Source: Streptomyces somaliensis DSM 40738
GTDB taxonomy: Bacteria > Actinomycetota > Actinomycetes > Streptomycetales > Streptomycetaceae
Direction of reading: 5' to 3'
NCBI GenBank assembly: GCA_012396115.1
Contig: JAAXOU010000008.1
Location: 1 to 43,796, forward strand
DNA: 43,796 bases
Every line of letters begins with the position of its first letter. Position 1 is the stretch's first letter. The notes below the pieces were generated by a model. The model saw only the letters and a list, made by a program, of their open reading frames with translations, was not told the origin of the DNA and did not search any database. A program made the position numbers and the translations under genes. Positions 30,412 through 38,283 of the stretch are shown piece by piece.

Positions 30412-31358
30412 TCCTCTTCCTGGGGCGGATACGGGGAAGTCGTCAGCGCCGCGAGTTCCGCCTCGCGCTCGGACAGCTGGGCCAGCAGTTGCTCGGCGAC
30501 CTCGTCGAGGAGCCGGTCGGGGTCGTCCGGCGCCATCCGCAGCATCGCACCGATCGCGCTCTCCTCCAGCTCACGCGCGACGGCCGTCAGCATCTCCTTG
30601 CGCTGGGCCAGCCACTCCAGGCGGGCGTACAGCTCCTCGCTCTCGCTCAGCGCCGGCGCGGCGGGCGCCGGTCCCGCCTCCCACTCCGCGGTGAGCCGCC
30701 GCAGCCCCTCCTCGTCCCCGCGGGCGTACACGGCGTTGACGCGCGTGATGAACGCGTCGCGCCGCTTGCGCTCCGCCTCCTCGGCCGCCAGATCGGGGTG
30801 GGCCCTGCGGACGAGGTCCCGGTAGAGCCGGCGCGCCTCGTCGCCGGGCCGTACCCGGCGGGGCGCCTGCACGGGCCGCTCGTTCAGCATGGCCGCGGCC
30901 TCCGGGGACACGCCCTCGGAGTCGATCCAGTCGTGGAAGAGTTCGTCGACCCCCGGCATCGGCATCACCAGCGCCCTGGCCTCCTGCGCCCTGCGCAGGT
31001 CCTCCGGGTCACCGGTGTGCGCCGCCCGCGCCTCCGCGATCAGCGCGTCCAGCTCGTCTAGGCGGGCGTACATCGGGCCGAGCTTCTGGTGGTGCAGCCG
31101 AGAGAAGTTCTCCACCTCGACCCGGAAGGTCTCCACCGCGATCTCGAACTCGATCAGCGCCTGTTCCGCCGCCCGGACGGCACGGGCGAGCCGCGCCTGC
31201 GGGGCCTCCTGCCGGCCGCTCGCCTCGGCCGCGCCGGGCGCCTCCCCGGCGCCGGGTTCGGCGGCCGGCGGGCCCTGCCGCCCGAGCTGCGGGGGCCGCT
31301 CTGCGGCAGCGGCCCCGTCCGGAGGGGCGCCGGTCGGGTCGTCGTTCGGGGTCGTCAC
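30408..31358 (-). CDS. J-domain-like protein with coiled-coil segments
   Basis: 316 aa. The first 55 residues are Pro/Ala/Gly-rich. Next come heptad-like helices (about 58-130, ARAVRAAEQALIEFEIAVETF). Near residues 170-205 is a J-domain-like core, LYRDLVRRAHPDLA, with the HPD tripeptide that in DnaJ proteins stimulates DnaK. The C-terminus is a second acidic coiled coil (LEWLAQRKEMLTAVARELEES). No zinc or client-binding domain is seen, so it is not a classical DnaJ. The GTG at 31358 has only TAGTCT 6 nt upstream, suggesting a leaderless transcript. Coupled to the rhodanese gene. Confidence 0.72.
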   Translation of the reverse strand: MTTPNDDPTGAPPDGAAAAERPPQLGRQGPPAAEPGAGEAPGAAEASGRQEAPQARLARAVRAAEQALIEFEIAVETFRVEVENFSRLHHQKLGPMYARLDELDALIAEARAAHTGDPEDLRRAQEARALVMPMPGVDELFHDWIDSEGVSPEAAAMLNERPVQAPRRVRPGDEARRLYRDLVRRAHPDLAAEEAERKRRDAFITRVNAVYARGDEEGLRRLTAEWEAGPAPAAPALSESEELYARLEWLAQRKEMLTAVARELEESAIGAMLRMAPDDPDRLLDEVAEQLLAQLSEREAELAALTTSPYPPQEEE

Positions 31359-31392
31359 CCGACCAGACTACGGGCGACCGGCGCCCGACCCG

Positions 31393-32898
31393 TCACACGC
31401 CCGGTTCGGCGGCGACGCGCCCGGCCCGCACGGCCGCGACCAGGTCGGCGTGATCGGCCTCGGTACGGTCCGCGTACGCGACGGCGAAGGAGGCGACGGC
31501 CGCGTCGAACTCGTCGTTCTTGCCGCAGTACGCCGCCACGAGCCGCGGGTCGGCGCTGTGCGCGTGCGCCCGCGCCAGCAGGGCGCCGGTCATACGTGCG
31601 TAGTCGTCGATCTGGTCGGCCGCCAGCTCCACCGGGTCGACGCTGCCCTTCCGGTTGCGGAACTGCCGTACCTGGTACGGCCGCCCCTCCACGGTCGTCC
31701 AGCCCAGCAGGCTGTCGCTGACGACCTGCATCCGCTTCTGGCCCAGCACGACCCGGCGCCCCTCGTGCCCGGCGTCCTCGGCCTCGAACCCGGCCTCGGG
31801 CAGGTACGGCACCAGTGCCGAGGGCCTGGCCTCCTTGACCTGCAGCACCAGCGCCTCCCCCCGGTGGTCCAGGAGCAGCACCACGTACGACCGGGTGCCC
31901 ACGCTGCCCGTGCCGACGACGCGGAACGCCACGTCCTGGATCGAGTACCGGGCGAGCAGCGGCAACCGGTCCGGCGGGAGCGTCGCCAGGTACGGCCCCA
32001 GCGCGGAGGCGACCGCCGCGGCCTCCGCGTCCGGTACGCGCGACAGCACCGGCGGGGCGTCCACGAACCGGCGCGAACCGTCCTCGCAGATCTCCGTCGC
32101 CTTCGCGGCGAACCGGGCGCCCGTGTTGCGGCGGGCCTTCTCCGACACCCGCTCCAACGTGCCCAGCAGGTCCCGCGCGTCCGTGTGGGAGACGAGTTCC
32201 TCGTCGGCGATGGCGTTCCACGCGTCCAGCACCGGCATCCGCGCCAGCAGCCGCATGGTCCGCCGGTAGGCGCCCACCGCGTCGTACGCGGCCGCCCGGC
32301 ACACGTCCTCGGCGGCCCCGGTCTCCCGCCCGGCCAGCACCAGGGAGACGGCGAGCCGCTTGACGTCCCACTCCCACGGGCCGACCACGGTCTCGTCGAA
32401 GTCGTTCAGGTCGATGACCAGCCGGCCGCTCGCGTCGCCGTACAGGCCGAAGTTGGCCGCGTGGGCGTCTCCGCATATCTGCGCGCCGATGCCCGTCACC
32501 GGTGTGCCCGCGAGGTCGTGCGCCATCAGTCCGGCGGCGCCCCGCAGGAACGCGAAGGGCGTCGCCGCCATGCGCCCGACCCGTAGCGGTGCCAGGGCGG
32601 GCACCCGGCCGCGGTTCGACTCCTCGACCGCGCGCACCGCGCCGGGCCGCCCGGCGCGCAGCGCGAGCACGTCGTGCGCGGCGCGCGGCACCCGCTCGCG
32701 CAGGGCCTTGCCGCACGCCTTCGGCCCTCCCGCCCCGCCCGGTCCGCACGTCCCGGCGGGGTGCCGTGCGAACCCCGGCACGACCGGGATCCGACCCCCG
32801 CCCGCGGTCCCGCTCCCGCCCGCACCGCCGGCCGACCCCGCGCCCGCACCGCCGTCACCCGTCCGTTGCGCGGGCACTGTGGCCCGGATCTCCTCCAT
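31393..32898 (-). CDS. DUF2252 family protein (kinase-like fold)
   Basis: 501-aa DUF2252 protein. Segments GDAHAANFGLYGDASGRLVIDLNDFDET and WEWDVKRLAVSLVLA look like the catalytic and metal loops of an APH-type kinase fold (H-x-x-N then D-x-x-D), so a small-molecule or protein phosphotransferase role is possible but unproven. Also FRVVGTGSVGTRSYVVLL and QVKEARPSAL, a likely nucleotide-binding hairpin and lysine. I start at ATG 32898 (GGGGGG 3 nt upstream); about 50 Gly/Ala-rich residues precede the domain. It sits 34 bp upstream of the J-domain-like gene. Confidence 0.85.
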   Translation of the reverse strand: MEEIRATVPAQRTGDGGAGAGSAGGAGGSGTAGGGRIPVVPGFARHPAGTCGPGGAGGPKACGKALRERVPRAAHDVLALRAGRPGAVRAVEESNRGRVPALAPLRVGRMAATPFAFLRGAAGLMAHDLAGTPVTGIGAQICGDAHAANFGLYGDASGRLVIDLNDFDETVVGPWEWDVKRLAVSLVLAGRETGAAEDVCRAAAYDAVGAYRRTMRLLARMPVLDAWNAIADEELVSHTDARDLLGTLERVSEKARRNTGARFAAKATEICEDGSRRFVDAPPVLSRVPDAEAAAVASALGPYLATLPPDRLPLLARYSIQDVAFRVVGTGSVGTRSYVVLLLDHRGEALVLQVKEARPSALVPYLPEAGFEAEDAGHEGRRVVLGQKRMQVVSDSLLGWTTVEGRPYQVRQFRNRKGSVDPVELAADQIDDYARMTGALLARAHAHSADPRLVAAYCGKNDEFDAAVASFAVAYADRTEADHADLVAAVRAGRVAAEPGV

Positions 32899-32970
32899 AC
32901 GCCCCCCATCACATGATTTCGACCGGACGTGCCATGACGGTACCCCTCGGTCACCCACCCGTCTCCCCCC

Positions 32971-32979
32971 TGTGGACAA
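32971..32979 (-). promoter_or_regulatory. DnaA box (Streptomyces type)
   Basis: On the minus strand TTGTCCACA, the sequence preferred by Streptomyces DnaA. It lies 73 bp upstream of the DUF2252 start codon. A second related 9-mer, TCGTCCACA, is at 33818-33826 upstream of fhaA. Confidence 0.5.
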
Positions 32980-33300
32980 CCCTCATTCACACACCCCGCC
33001 CCCCGTCACGGGCCGCCGCGACGCCCCGGGCCACCGCCGTGGAGGCCGCCGCCGTGAAGACCGTCGCGATCACCACGGCCCGCACACGCCCCCGGCCCCG
33101 GTCCGCCGACCCCCGGCCTCCCCGGCCCCCGACGGCGCGGTCGGCGCGATCGGCGAGCACACCGGTAAGGTCCCGGGCCGGGCCGACCCGCTCCGTCCGA
33201 GGGCGCCCGCCGCCGCGTCCCGGCGATCCCGGCCGCTCCACGCGTGAGGCGGCCGTCAGCCGCGCCGCCCCTCCCATCGCGAACGGGCCGTCCTACGAGA

Positions 33301-33345
33301 AAGGGCCCCCACCCGGACTCTCGTCCTGGTGGAGACCCTGTCTCC
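33301..33345 (-). terminator. Hairpins downstream of tRNA-Leu
   Basis: Just after the CCA end, GGAGAC pairs with GTCTCC (33331-33345). A second stem, CCACC/GGTGG with GGAC/GTCC inside, spans 33309-33332 and is followed on the minus strand by a short TTTCT run. Together a likely terminator. Confidence 0.5.
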
Positions 33346-33347
33346 TG

Positions 33348-33434
33348 TGGTGCGCGAGGGGGGAGTTGAACCCCCACGCCCTTGCGGGCACTGGAACCTG
33401 AATCCAGCGCGTCTGCCTATTCCGCCACCCGCGC
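33348..33434 (-). tRNA. tRNA-Leu (anticodon CAG)
   Basis: 87 nt including an encoded CCA. The acceptor stem is GCGCGGG pairing with CTCGCGC (one G-U). The anticodon stem CTGGA/TCCAG holds the loop TTCAGGT, anticodon CAG. The long variable arm (GTGCCCGCAAGGGCGT) is of class II type and the T arm is GGGGGTTCAACTCCCCC. A promoter-like TAATCT (33499-33494, minus) with GTGAAT 18 bp upstream lies about 60 bp before the 5' end. Confidence 0.95.
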
Positions 33435-33914
33435 ATCTGGGTGTCGTCGCCTCGGGCCCCGTCTTTTCGGCGCGACCGCTTGGCGACACCTGAAGATTAG
33501 CACGTCGCACGGGGTGGATTCACATCCGTTGTTTCGGGTGACCGGCCGGCGAACAAGGAGGAGGGGAGGGACGGCGTCGGAGCGCACGCGCGCCACCCGA
33601 CGCCACACATGCCACACACACCACATACATGACGGAGACGTACGGATGGGAACCCCACCGCCGGAGGACGGGCGCGAACGGCGCGGGCCGGCGGACGACG
33701 GGCGCGAACGGCGCGGACCGGAACGCCCCGCCCCACTCGCCCCGGGCGGGCCCGGAGTGCGGGACACTGTGTACGGACCGCCTCTACGATCCGTACGGGA
33801 GATGTGAGAGGTGACACTCGTCCACAGGGCAGGGAAGGGGAACCAGCCGATTTCCCGAGGCGTGGATACGATCGGTAAGCAGTACCAGGACGGCAACGAC
33901 GGAGGAGGTGCCCC
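33435..33914. other. Divergent region between tRNA-Leu and fhaA
   Basis: 480 bases without a supportable gene. It contains the tRNA promoter candidate, a pair of 20-bp direct repeats (33667-33686 and 33697-33716), an inverted repeat GTACGGA/TCCGTAC (33771-33796), a DnaA-box-like TCGTCCACA (33818-33826) and TACGAT (33867-33872), a possible -10 box for fhaA. A 61-codon frame from 33629 reads through the repeats as TGANGA units; I do not call it. Confidence 0.55.
33667..33716. repeat. 20-bp direct repeat upstream of fhaA
   Basis: GACGGGCGCGAACGGCGCGG occurs identically at 33667-33686 and 33697-33716, a period of 30 bp. It could be a tandem regulator site or a local duplication. Confidence 0.75.
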
Positions 33915-34730
33915 ATGGGAGTCCTGAAGCGGTTCGAGCAGCGACTCGAAGGCCTGGTCAACGGCACCTTCGCCAAGGTCTTCAAGTCCGAGGTCCAGCC
34001 CGTCGAGATCGCCGGGGCCCTCCAGCGCGAGTGCGACAACAACGCGACGATCTGGAACCGGGAGCGGACGGTCGTCCCCAACGACTTCATCGTCGAGCTG
34101 AGCACGCCCGACTACGAGCGCCTCAGCCCCTACTCGGGGCAGCTCGGCGACGAGCTCGCCGGCCTGGTCAGGGACTACGCCAAGCAGCAGCGGTACACGT
34201 TCATGGGCCCCATCAAGGTCCACCTGGAGAAGGCCGACGACCTCGACACCGGCCTCTACCGGGTCCGCAGCCGCACGCTGGCGGCCAGTTCCTCGCCGAC
34301 GGCGCAGCCCGTCGACGGCGCGCTCCCGGCCGGCCCGCCGCACGGCCGGGGCGGCCGTCCCGGCGGCTACGGCTACCCCCCCACCGCGGCCCCGCCGATG
34401 CCCGCCGCCCCGCCGCCCGGCGCCCCGGGCCACACGCCGGGCGCCGGCCAGGCGCGCCGCTGGATCGAGATCAACGGCATGCGCCACCAGATTTCCCGCT
34501 CCACCCTCGTGCTGGGCCGCAGCACCGACGCCGACGTGCGGATCGACGACCCCGGCGTGTCCCGCCGCCACTGCGAGATCCGGACCGGAACGCCCTCGAC
34601 GATCCAGGATCTCGGGTCCACCAACGGCATCGTGGTGGACGGGCAGCACACCACCCGCGCTACGCTCCGCGACGGCTCGCGGATCGTCGTGGGCAGCACC
34701 ACCATCGTTTACCGGCAAGCCGAAGGGTGA
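33915..34730 (+). CDS. fhaA: FHA-domain protein FhaA
   Basis: 271 aa. The N-terminal FhaA_N/DUF3662 domain (about 1-120: GVLKRFEQRLEGLVNGTFAK, VQPVEIAGALQRECD, GPIKVHLEKADDLDTGLYRV) is joined by a Gly/Pro linker to a C-terminal FHA domain with GRSTD, SRRHCE and DLGSTNG, the phosphothreonine-binding residues. In actinobacteria FhaA binds phosphorylated partners of PknB and cell-wall synthesis. The ATG at 33915 has GGAGGAGGTG 4 nt upstream. First of the fhaA-fhaB-pstP-rodA-pbpA-pknB series. Confidence 0.93.
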   Translation: MGVLKRFEQRLEGLVNGTFAKVFKSEVQPVEIAGALQRECDNNATIWNRERTVVPNDFIVELSTPDYERLSPYSGQLGDELAGLVRDYAKQQRYTFMGPIKVHLEKADDLDTGLYRVRSRTLAASSSPTAQPVDGALPAGPPHGRGGRPGGYGYPPTAAPPMPAAPPPGAPGHTPGAGQARRWIEINGMRHQISRSTLVLGRSTDADVRIDDPGVSRRHCEIRTGTPSTIQDLGSTNGIVVDGQHTTRATLRDGSRIVVGSTTIVYRQAEG

Positions 34731-34740
34731 AGCGGGGGCA

Positions 34741-35235
34741 ATGTCAGAGCTGACCCTCACGGTCATGCGGTTGGGTTTCCTCGCCGTACTGTGGCTGTTC
34801 GTCATCGTGGCCGTCCAGGTCATCCGCAGCGACCTGTTCGGCACGCGGGTCACGCAGCGCGGTTCGCGCCGCGAGGGCGCACGGCCGCAGCACGGCGGCC
34901 GCCAGGGGGCGGCGCCCCCCCAGCAGCGGCAGCGCCGCGGCGCCCCGACCAAGCTGGTCGTGTCCGAGGGCACGCTGACCGGCACGACGGTCGCGCTCCA
35001 GGGCCAGACCATCACACTGGGCCGGGCCCACGACTCCACGATCGTGCTGGACGACGACTACGCCTCCAGTCGGCATGCCAGGATCTACCCGGACCGTGAC
35101 GGCCAGTGGATCGTCGAGGATCTCGGGTCCACCAACGGCACCTATCTCGACCGGACCCGGCTCACCGCACCGACCCCGATTCCGCTGGGCGCGCCGATCC
35201 GCATCGGCAAGACCGTCATCGAGCTGCGGAAGTAG
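34741..35235 (+). CDS. fhaB: FHA-domain membrane protein FhaB (FipA)
   Basis: 164 aa. One N-terminal TM helix (about 6-28, VMRLGFLAVLWLFVIVAVQV), an Arg/Gln-rich linker, and a C-terminal FHA domain with LGRAHDS, SSRHARIY and DLGSTNGTYLD. In Mycobacterium this protein (FipA) is phosphorylated by PknB-type kinases and links division and wall proteins. It starts 10 bp after fhaA. Confidence 0.92.
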   Translation: MSELTLTVMRLGFLAVLWLFVIVAVQVIRSDLFGTRVTQRGSRREGARPQHGGRQGAAPPQQRQRRGAPTKLVVSEGTLTGTTVALQGQTITLGRAHDSTIVLDDDYASSRHARIYPDRDGQWIVEDLGSTNGTYLDRTRLTAPTPIPLGAPIRIGKTVIELRK

Positions 35236-35243
35236 TACGACAA

Positions 35244-35265
35244 TGAGCGAGCGGAGCGAGCGAGC
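35244..35265. repeat. GAGCGAGCGGAGCGAGCGAG motif between fhaB and pstP
   Basis: A self-similar GAGCGAGC / GGAGCGAGC element directly after the fhaB stop. In-frame from ATG 35243 it reads MSERSERA, opening a 40-codon frame that overlaps the pstP start. From general experience this motif recurs in actinobacterial genomes. Confidence 0.5.
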
Positions 35266-35316
35266 CGCGTCGGTCCCAGGGGACCGGAGGGGGCTCCCGA
35301 CCGGAGGGTGGGCAGT

Positions 35317-36834
35317 GTGGCTCGAGACCGGCTGTACCCCGAGCCGACGGGCGAGGTGCGCATGACCCTGTCACTGCGCTTCGCCGCCGGGTCGCACAAG
35401 GGCATGATCCGCGAGGGCAACGAGGACTCGGGATACGCCGGCCCCCGCCTGCTCGCGATCGCCGACGGCATGGGCGGCCAGGCCGCGGGCGAGGTCGCGT
35501 CCTCCGAAGTGATCTCCACCCTCGTCACGCTCGACGACGACGTCCCCGGTTCGGACCTCCTCACCTCCCTCGGCACCGCGGTGCAGCGCGCCAACGACCA
35601 GCTGCGCGTGATGGTCGAGGAGGATCCCCAGCTCGAAGGCATGGGGACCACCCTCACCGCCCTGCTGTGGACCGGCCAGCGGCTCGGCCTCGTCCACGTC
35701 GGAGACTCGCGCGCGTACCTCCTCCGCGACGGTGTCCTCACGCAGATCACCCAGGACCACACCTGGGTCCAGCGCCTCGTCGACGAGGGCCGGATCACCG
35801 AGGAGGAGGCCACCACCCATCCGCAGCGCTCCCTCCTGATGCGCGCGCTGGGCAGCGGCGACCACGTCGAGCCGGACCTGTCCATCCGCGAGGTCCGCGC
35901 CGGGGACCGGTACCTGATCTGCTCCGACGGCCTGTCGGGCGTCGTCTCCCACCAGACGATGGAGGAGACGCTCGCCGGCTACCAGAACCCGCAGGAGACC
36001 GTCCAGGAGCTCATCCAGCTCGCGTTGCGCGGCGGCGGCCCCGACAACATCACCGTGATCGTCGCGGACGTCCTCGACGTGGACGGCGGCGACACCCCCG
36101 CCGGCCGGCTCAGCGACAGCCCGGTGGTCGTCGGCGCGGTCGCCGAGAACCAGCCGCAGCTCAACGACGGCGGCGCCATGCAGACCCCGGCGGGCCGCGC
36201 GTCCGGCCTGGGCAGGCCCGGGCAGCCGCCGGCGGGCGGCTTCGGCCCGCCCGGCAGCGGCGACGACATCGGTTACGGCGGTATGCCCCCCGAAGGCGGC
36301 GGCTACGGCGCGTACGGCGACGCCGACCTCAGCAAGCCGCGCAAGGGCCGCGGGTGGTTCAAGCGGATCTTCTTCACGCTGCTGGTGGTCGCGCTCGTCG
36401 GCGGCGGCGCGTACGGCGGTTACCGCTGGACGCAGACCCAGTACTACGTCGGTGCCAACGACGGCCACGTCGCGCTGTACCGGGGCATCAGCCAGGACCT
36501 GGCGTGGCTCTCGCTGTCGAAGGTGGAGAAGGACCACCCCGACATCGAACTCAAGTACCTCCCCGCCTACCAGCAGAAGAACGTCGAGGAGACGATCCCC
36601 GGCGGCAGTCTGGCGAAGGCCCAGGCCAAGATCGAGGAGCTGGGCGTCCAGGCCAGCGCCTGCCGGAAGCAGGAGCAGGCCCGAGCGGCCGCGCCCCTCA
36701 GCGAGGAGCGGGCCGGCGGCACCACGGGCTCCGTCGGCACCAGCAAGCCCACGCCCACCGCAGCCGTCCCCTCCCCGGGCCCCACCCTCACCGAGGACGA
36801 GAAGAGGCTGGCCTCGAACTGCGGCAAGCAGTAA
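35317..36834 (+). CDS. pstP: PP2C-family Ser/Thr protein phosphatase PstP
   Basis: 505-aa phosphatase that reverses PknB-type phosphorylation. PP2C metal motifs: REGNEDSGYAGPRLLAIADG (two Asp), ADGMGGQAAGE, HVGDSRAYLLRDG, CSDGLSGVV and GPDNITVIVADV. The domain (about 20-250) is followed by a Gly-rich linker, one TM helix (about 343-362), and an outside part ending in Thr/Pro repeats. I take GTG 35317 (GGAGG 9 nt upstream); ATG 35362 with GAGGTG is the alternative and would remove 15 residues. About 80 bp separate it from fhaB. Confidence 0.92.
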   Translation: MARDRLYPEPTGEVRMTLSLRFAAGSHKGMIREGNEDSGYAGPRLLAIADGMGGQAAGEVASSEVISTLVTLDDDVPGSDLLTSLGTAVQRANDQLRVMVEEDPQLEGMGTTLTALLWTGQRLGLVHVGDSRAYLLRDGVLTQITQDHTWVQRLVDEGRITEEEATTHPQRSLLMRALGSGDHVEPDLSIREVRAGDRYLICSDGLSGVVSHQTMEETLAGYQNPQETVQELIQLALRGGGPDNITVIVADVLDVDGGDTPAGRLSDSPVVVGAVAENQPQLNDGGAMQTPAGRASGLGRPGQPPAGGFGPPGSGDDIGYGGMPPEGGGYGAYGDADLSKPRKGRGWFKRIFFTLLVVALVGGGAYGGYRWTQTQYYVGANDGHVALYRGISQDLAWLSLSKVEKDHPDIELKYLPAYQQKNVEETIPGGSLAKAQAKIEELGVQASACRKQEQARAAAPLSEERAGGTTGSVGTSKPTPTAAVPSPGPTLTEDEKRLASNCGKQ

Positions 36835-36861
36835 GCACCCGTAGGGGGCCTTTCCACCACC

Positions 36862-38283
36862 ATGAGCGTTGTCACCAACACGACCACCATCGGTGCGATC
36901 GACGCGCCGAGCCGCCGCAACACCGAGCTGATGCTGCTCGGGTTCGCCGTGGCGATCCCGGTCTTCGCCTACCTGAACGTGGGCCTCGCCCTCGACGGCG
37001 AGATCCCCGCGGGCATGCTGGGCTACGGCCTGGGCCTGGGCCTCCTCGCGGGCATCGCGCACCTGCTGGTGCGCCGCTTCGCCAAGTACTCCGACCCGCT
37101 GCTGCTGCCGCTGGCCACCCTGCTGAACGGTCTGGGCCTGGTGCTGATCTGGCGCCTCGACCAGTCGCCGCGGCTGATCGCCGACTCCATGCGCCGCTAT
37201 GGCAGCCACAGCGGAGACGCCCCGCAGCAGCTGATGTACTCCGCGATCGGCGTGGCGCTGTTCCTGCTGGTGCTGGTGTTCCTCAAGGACCATCGGGTGC
37301 TCCAGCGCTACACGTACATCTCCATGGTCGTGGCCATCGTGCTGCTGCTCCTCCCGCTCGTTCCGGGGCTCGGCGCAGATGTCTTCGGTGCCAAGATCTG
37401 GATCCGAGTCGGTCCCTTCTCCATCCAGCCCGGCGAGTTCGCCAAGATCGTCCTGGCGGTCTTCTTCGCCGGATACCTGATGGTGAAGCGCGACGCGCTC
37501 GCCCTGGCCAGCCGCCGCTTCATGGGGCTGTACCTGCCCCGCGGCCGCGACCTCGGTCCGATCCTCACCATCTGGGCGCTCAGCCTGGCCATCCTGGTCT
37601 TCGAGAACGACCTCGGCACGTCGCTGCTCTTCTTCGGCATGTTCGTCATCCTGCTGTACGTGGCGACCGAGCGGACCAGCTGGATCGTCATGGGCCTGCT
37701 GATGTCCATCGGTGGCGCGGTGGCCGTGGCATCCTTCGCCGGTCACGTACAGGCCCGTGTGCAGGCATGGCAGGACCCGTTCTCGTGCTACGAGACGTCC
37801 CAGGCATGCGACCAGATGACGCAGGTACTGATGTCCTTCGGCTCCGGCGGCACGCTCGGCGCAGGACTCGGCCAGGGCAACTCCGACCTCATCGGTTTCG
37901 CCGCCAACTCCGACTTCATTTTCGCCACCGTCGGGGAGGAGCTGGGTCTGGCCGGTGTCATGGCGTTCCTGCTCCTCTACGGCCTGATCGTGGAGCGCGG
38001 CATCCGCACGGCGCTCGCCGCCCGAGACCCCTTCGGCAAGCTCCTCGCGACCGGCCTCTCCGGCGCGTTCTCGCTCCAGGTCTTCGTGGTCGCCGGCGGC
38101 GTGATGGGCCTCATCCCGCTGACCGGCATGACGATGCCGTTCCTGGCCTACGGCGGCTCGTCCGTGATCGCCAACTGGGCACTCATCGCGATCCTGCTCC
38201 GCATCAGCGACACCGCGCGCCGTCCCGCCCCCGCTCCCGCCCCCAACCCCGACGCCGAGATGACCCAGGTGGTCCGCCCGTGA
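36862..38283 (+). CDS. rodA: SEDS peptidoglycan polymerase RodA/FtsW-type
   Basis: 473-aa polytopic SEDS glycosyltransferase that polymerises lipid II. Family motifs: FSIQPGEFAKIVLAVFFAGYL, FENDLGTSLLFFGMFV, FIFATVGEELGLAGV and PLTGMTMPFLAYGGSSVIANW. About ten to twelve TM helices; the C-terminal tail is Pro-rich. It starts 27 bp after pstP and overlaps pbpA, its probable transpeptidase partner. In Streptomyces several SEDS proteins exist; this one belongs to the kinase-linked locus. Confidence 0.93.
   Translation: MSVVTNTTTIGAIDAPSRRNTELMLLGFAVAIPVFAYLNVGLALDGEIPAGMLGYGLGLGLLAGIAHLLVRRFAKYSDPLLLPLATLLNGLGLVLIWRLDQSPRLIADSMRRYGSHSGDAPQQLMYSAIGVALFLLVLVFLKDHRVLQRYTYISMVVAIVLLLLPLVPGLGADVFGAKIWIRVGPFSIQPGEFAKIVLAVFFAGYLMVKRDALALASRRFMGLYLPRGRDLGPILTIWALSLAILVFENDLGTSLLFFGMFVILLYVATERTSWIVMGLLMSIGGAVAVASFAGHVQARVQAWQDPFSCYETSQACDQMTQVLMSFGSGGTLGAGLGQGNSDLIGFAANSDFIFATVGEELGLAGVMAFLLLYGLIVERGIRTALAARDPFGKLLATGLSGAFSLQVFVVAGGVMGLIPLTGMTMPFLAYGGSSVIANWALIAILLRISDTARRPAPAPAPNPDAEMTQVVRP

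Larger units (their letters stand above)
32899..33347. other. Intergenic region between the DUF2252 gene and tRNA-Leu
   Basis: No gene supported in 449 bases. The left end should hold the DUF2252 promoter. A DnaA-box match lies at 32971-32979 and the tRNA 3' hairpins at 33301-33345. The Arg/Pro-coding frames across the middle have no start signals. Confidence 0.6.

Noticed and set aside
33629-33814. A 61-codon frame with TGANGA repeats upstream of fhaA
   Set aside because: No ribosome site, composition follows the 20-bp DNA repeat, and it has no recognisable protein feature.
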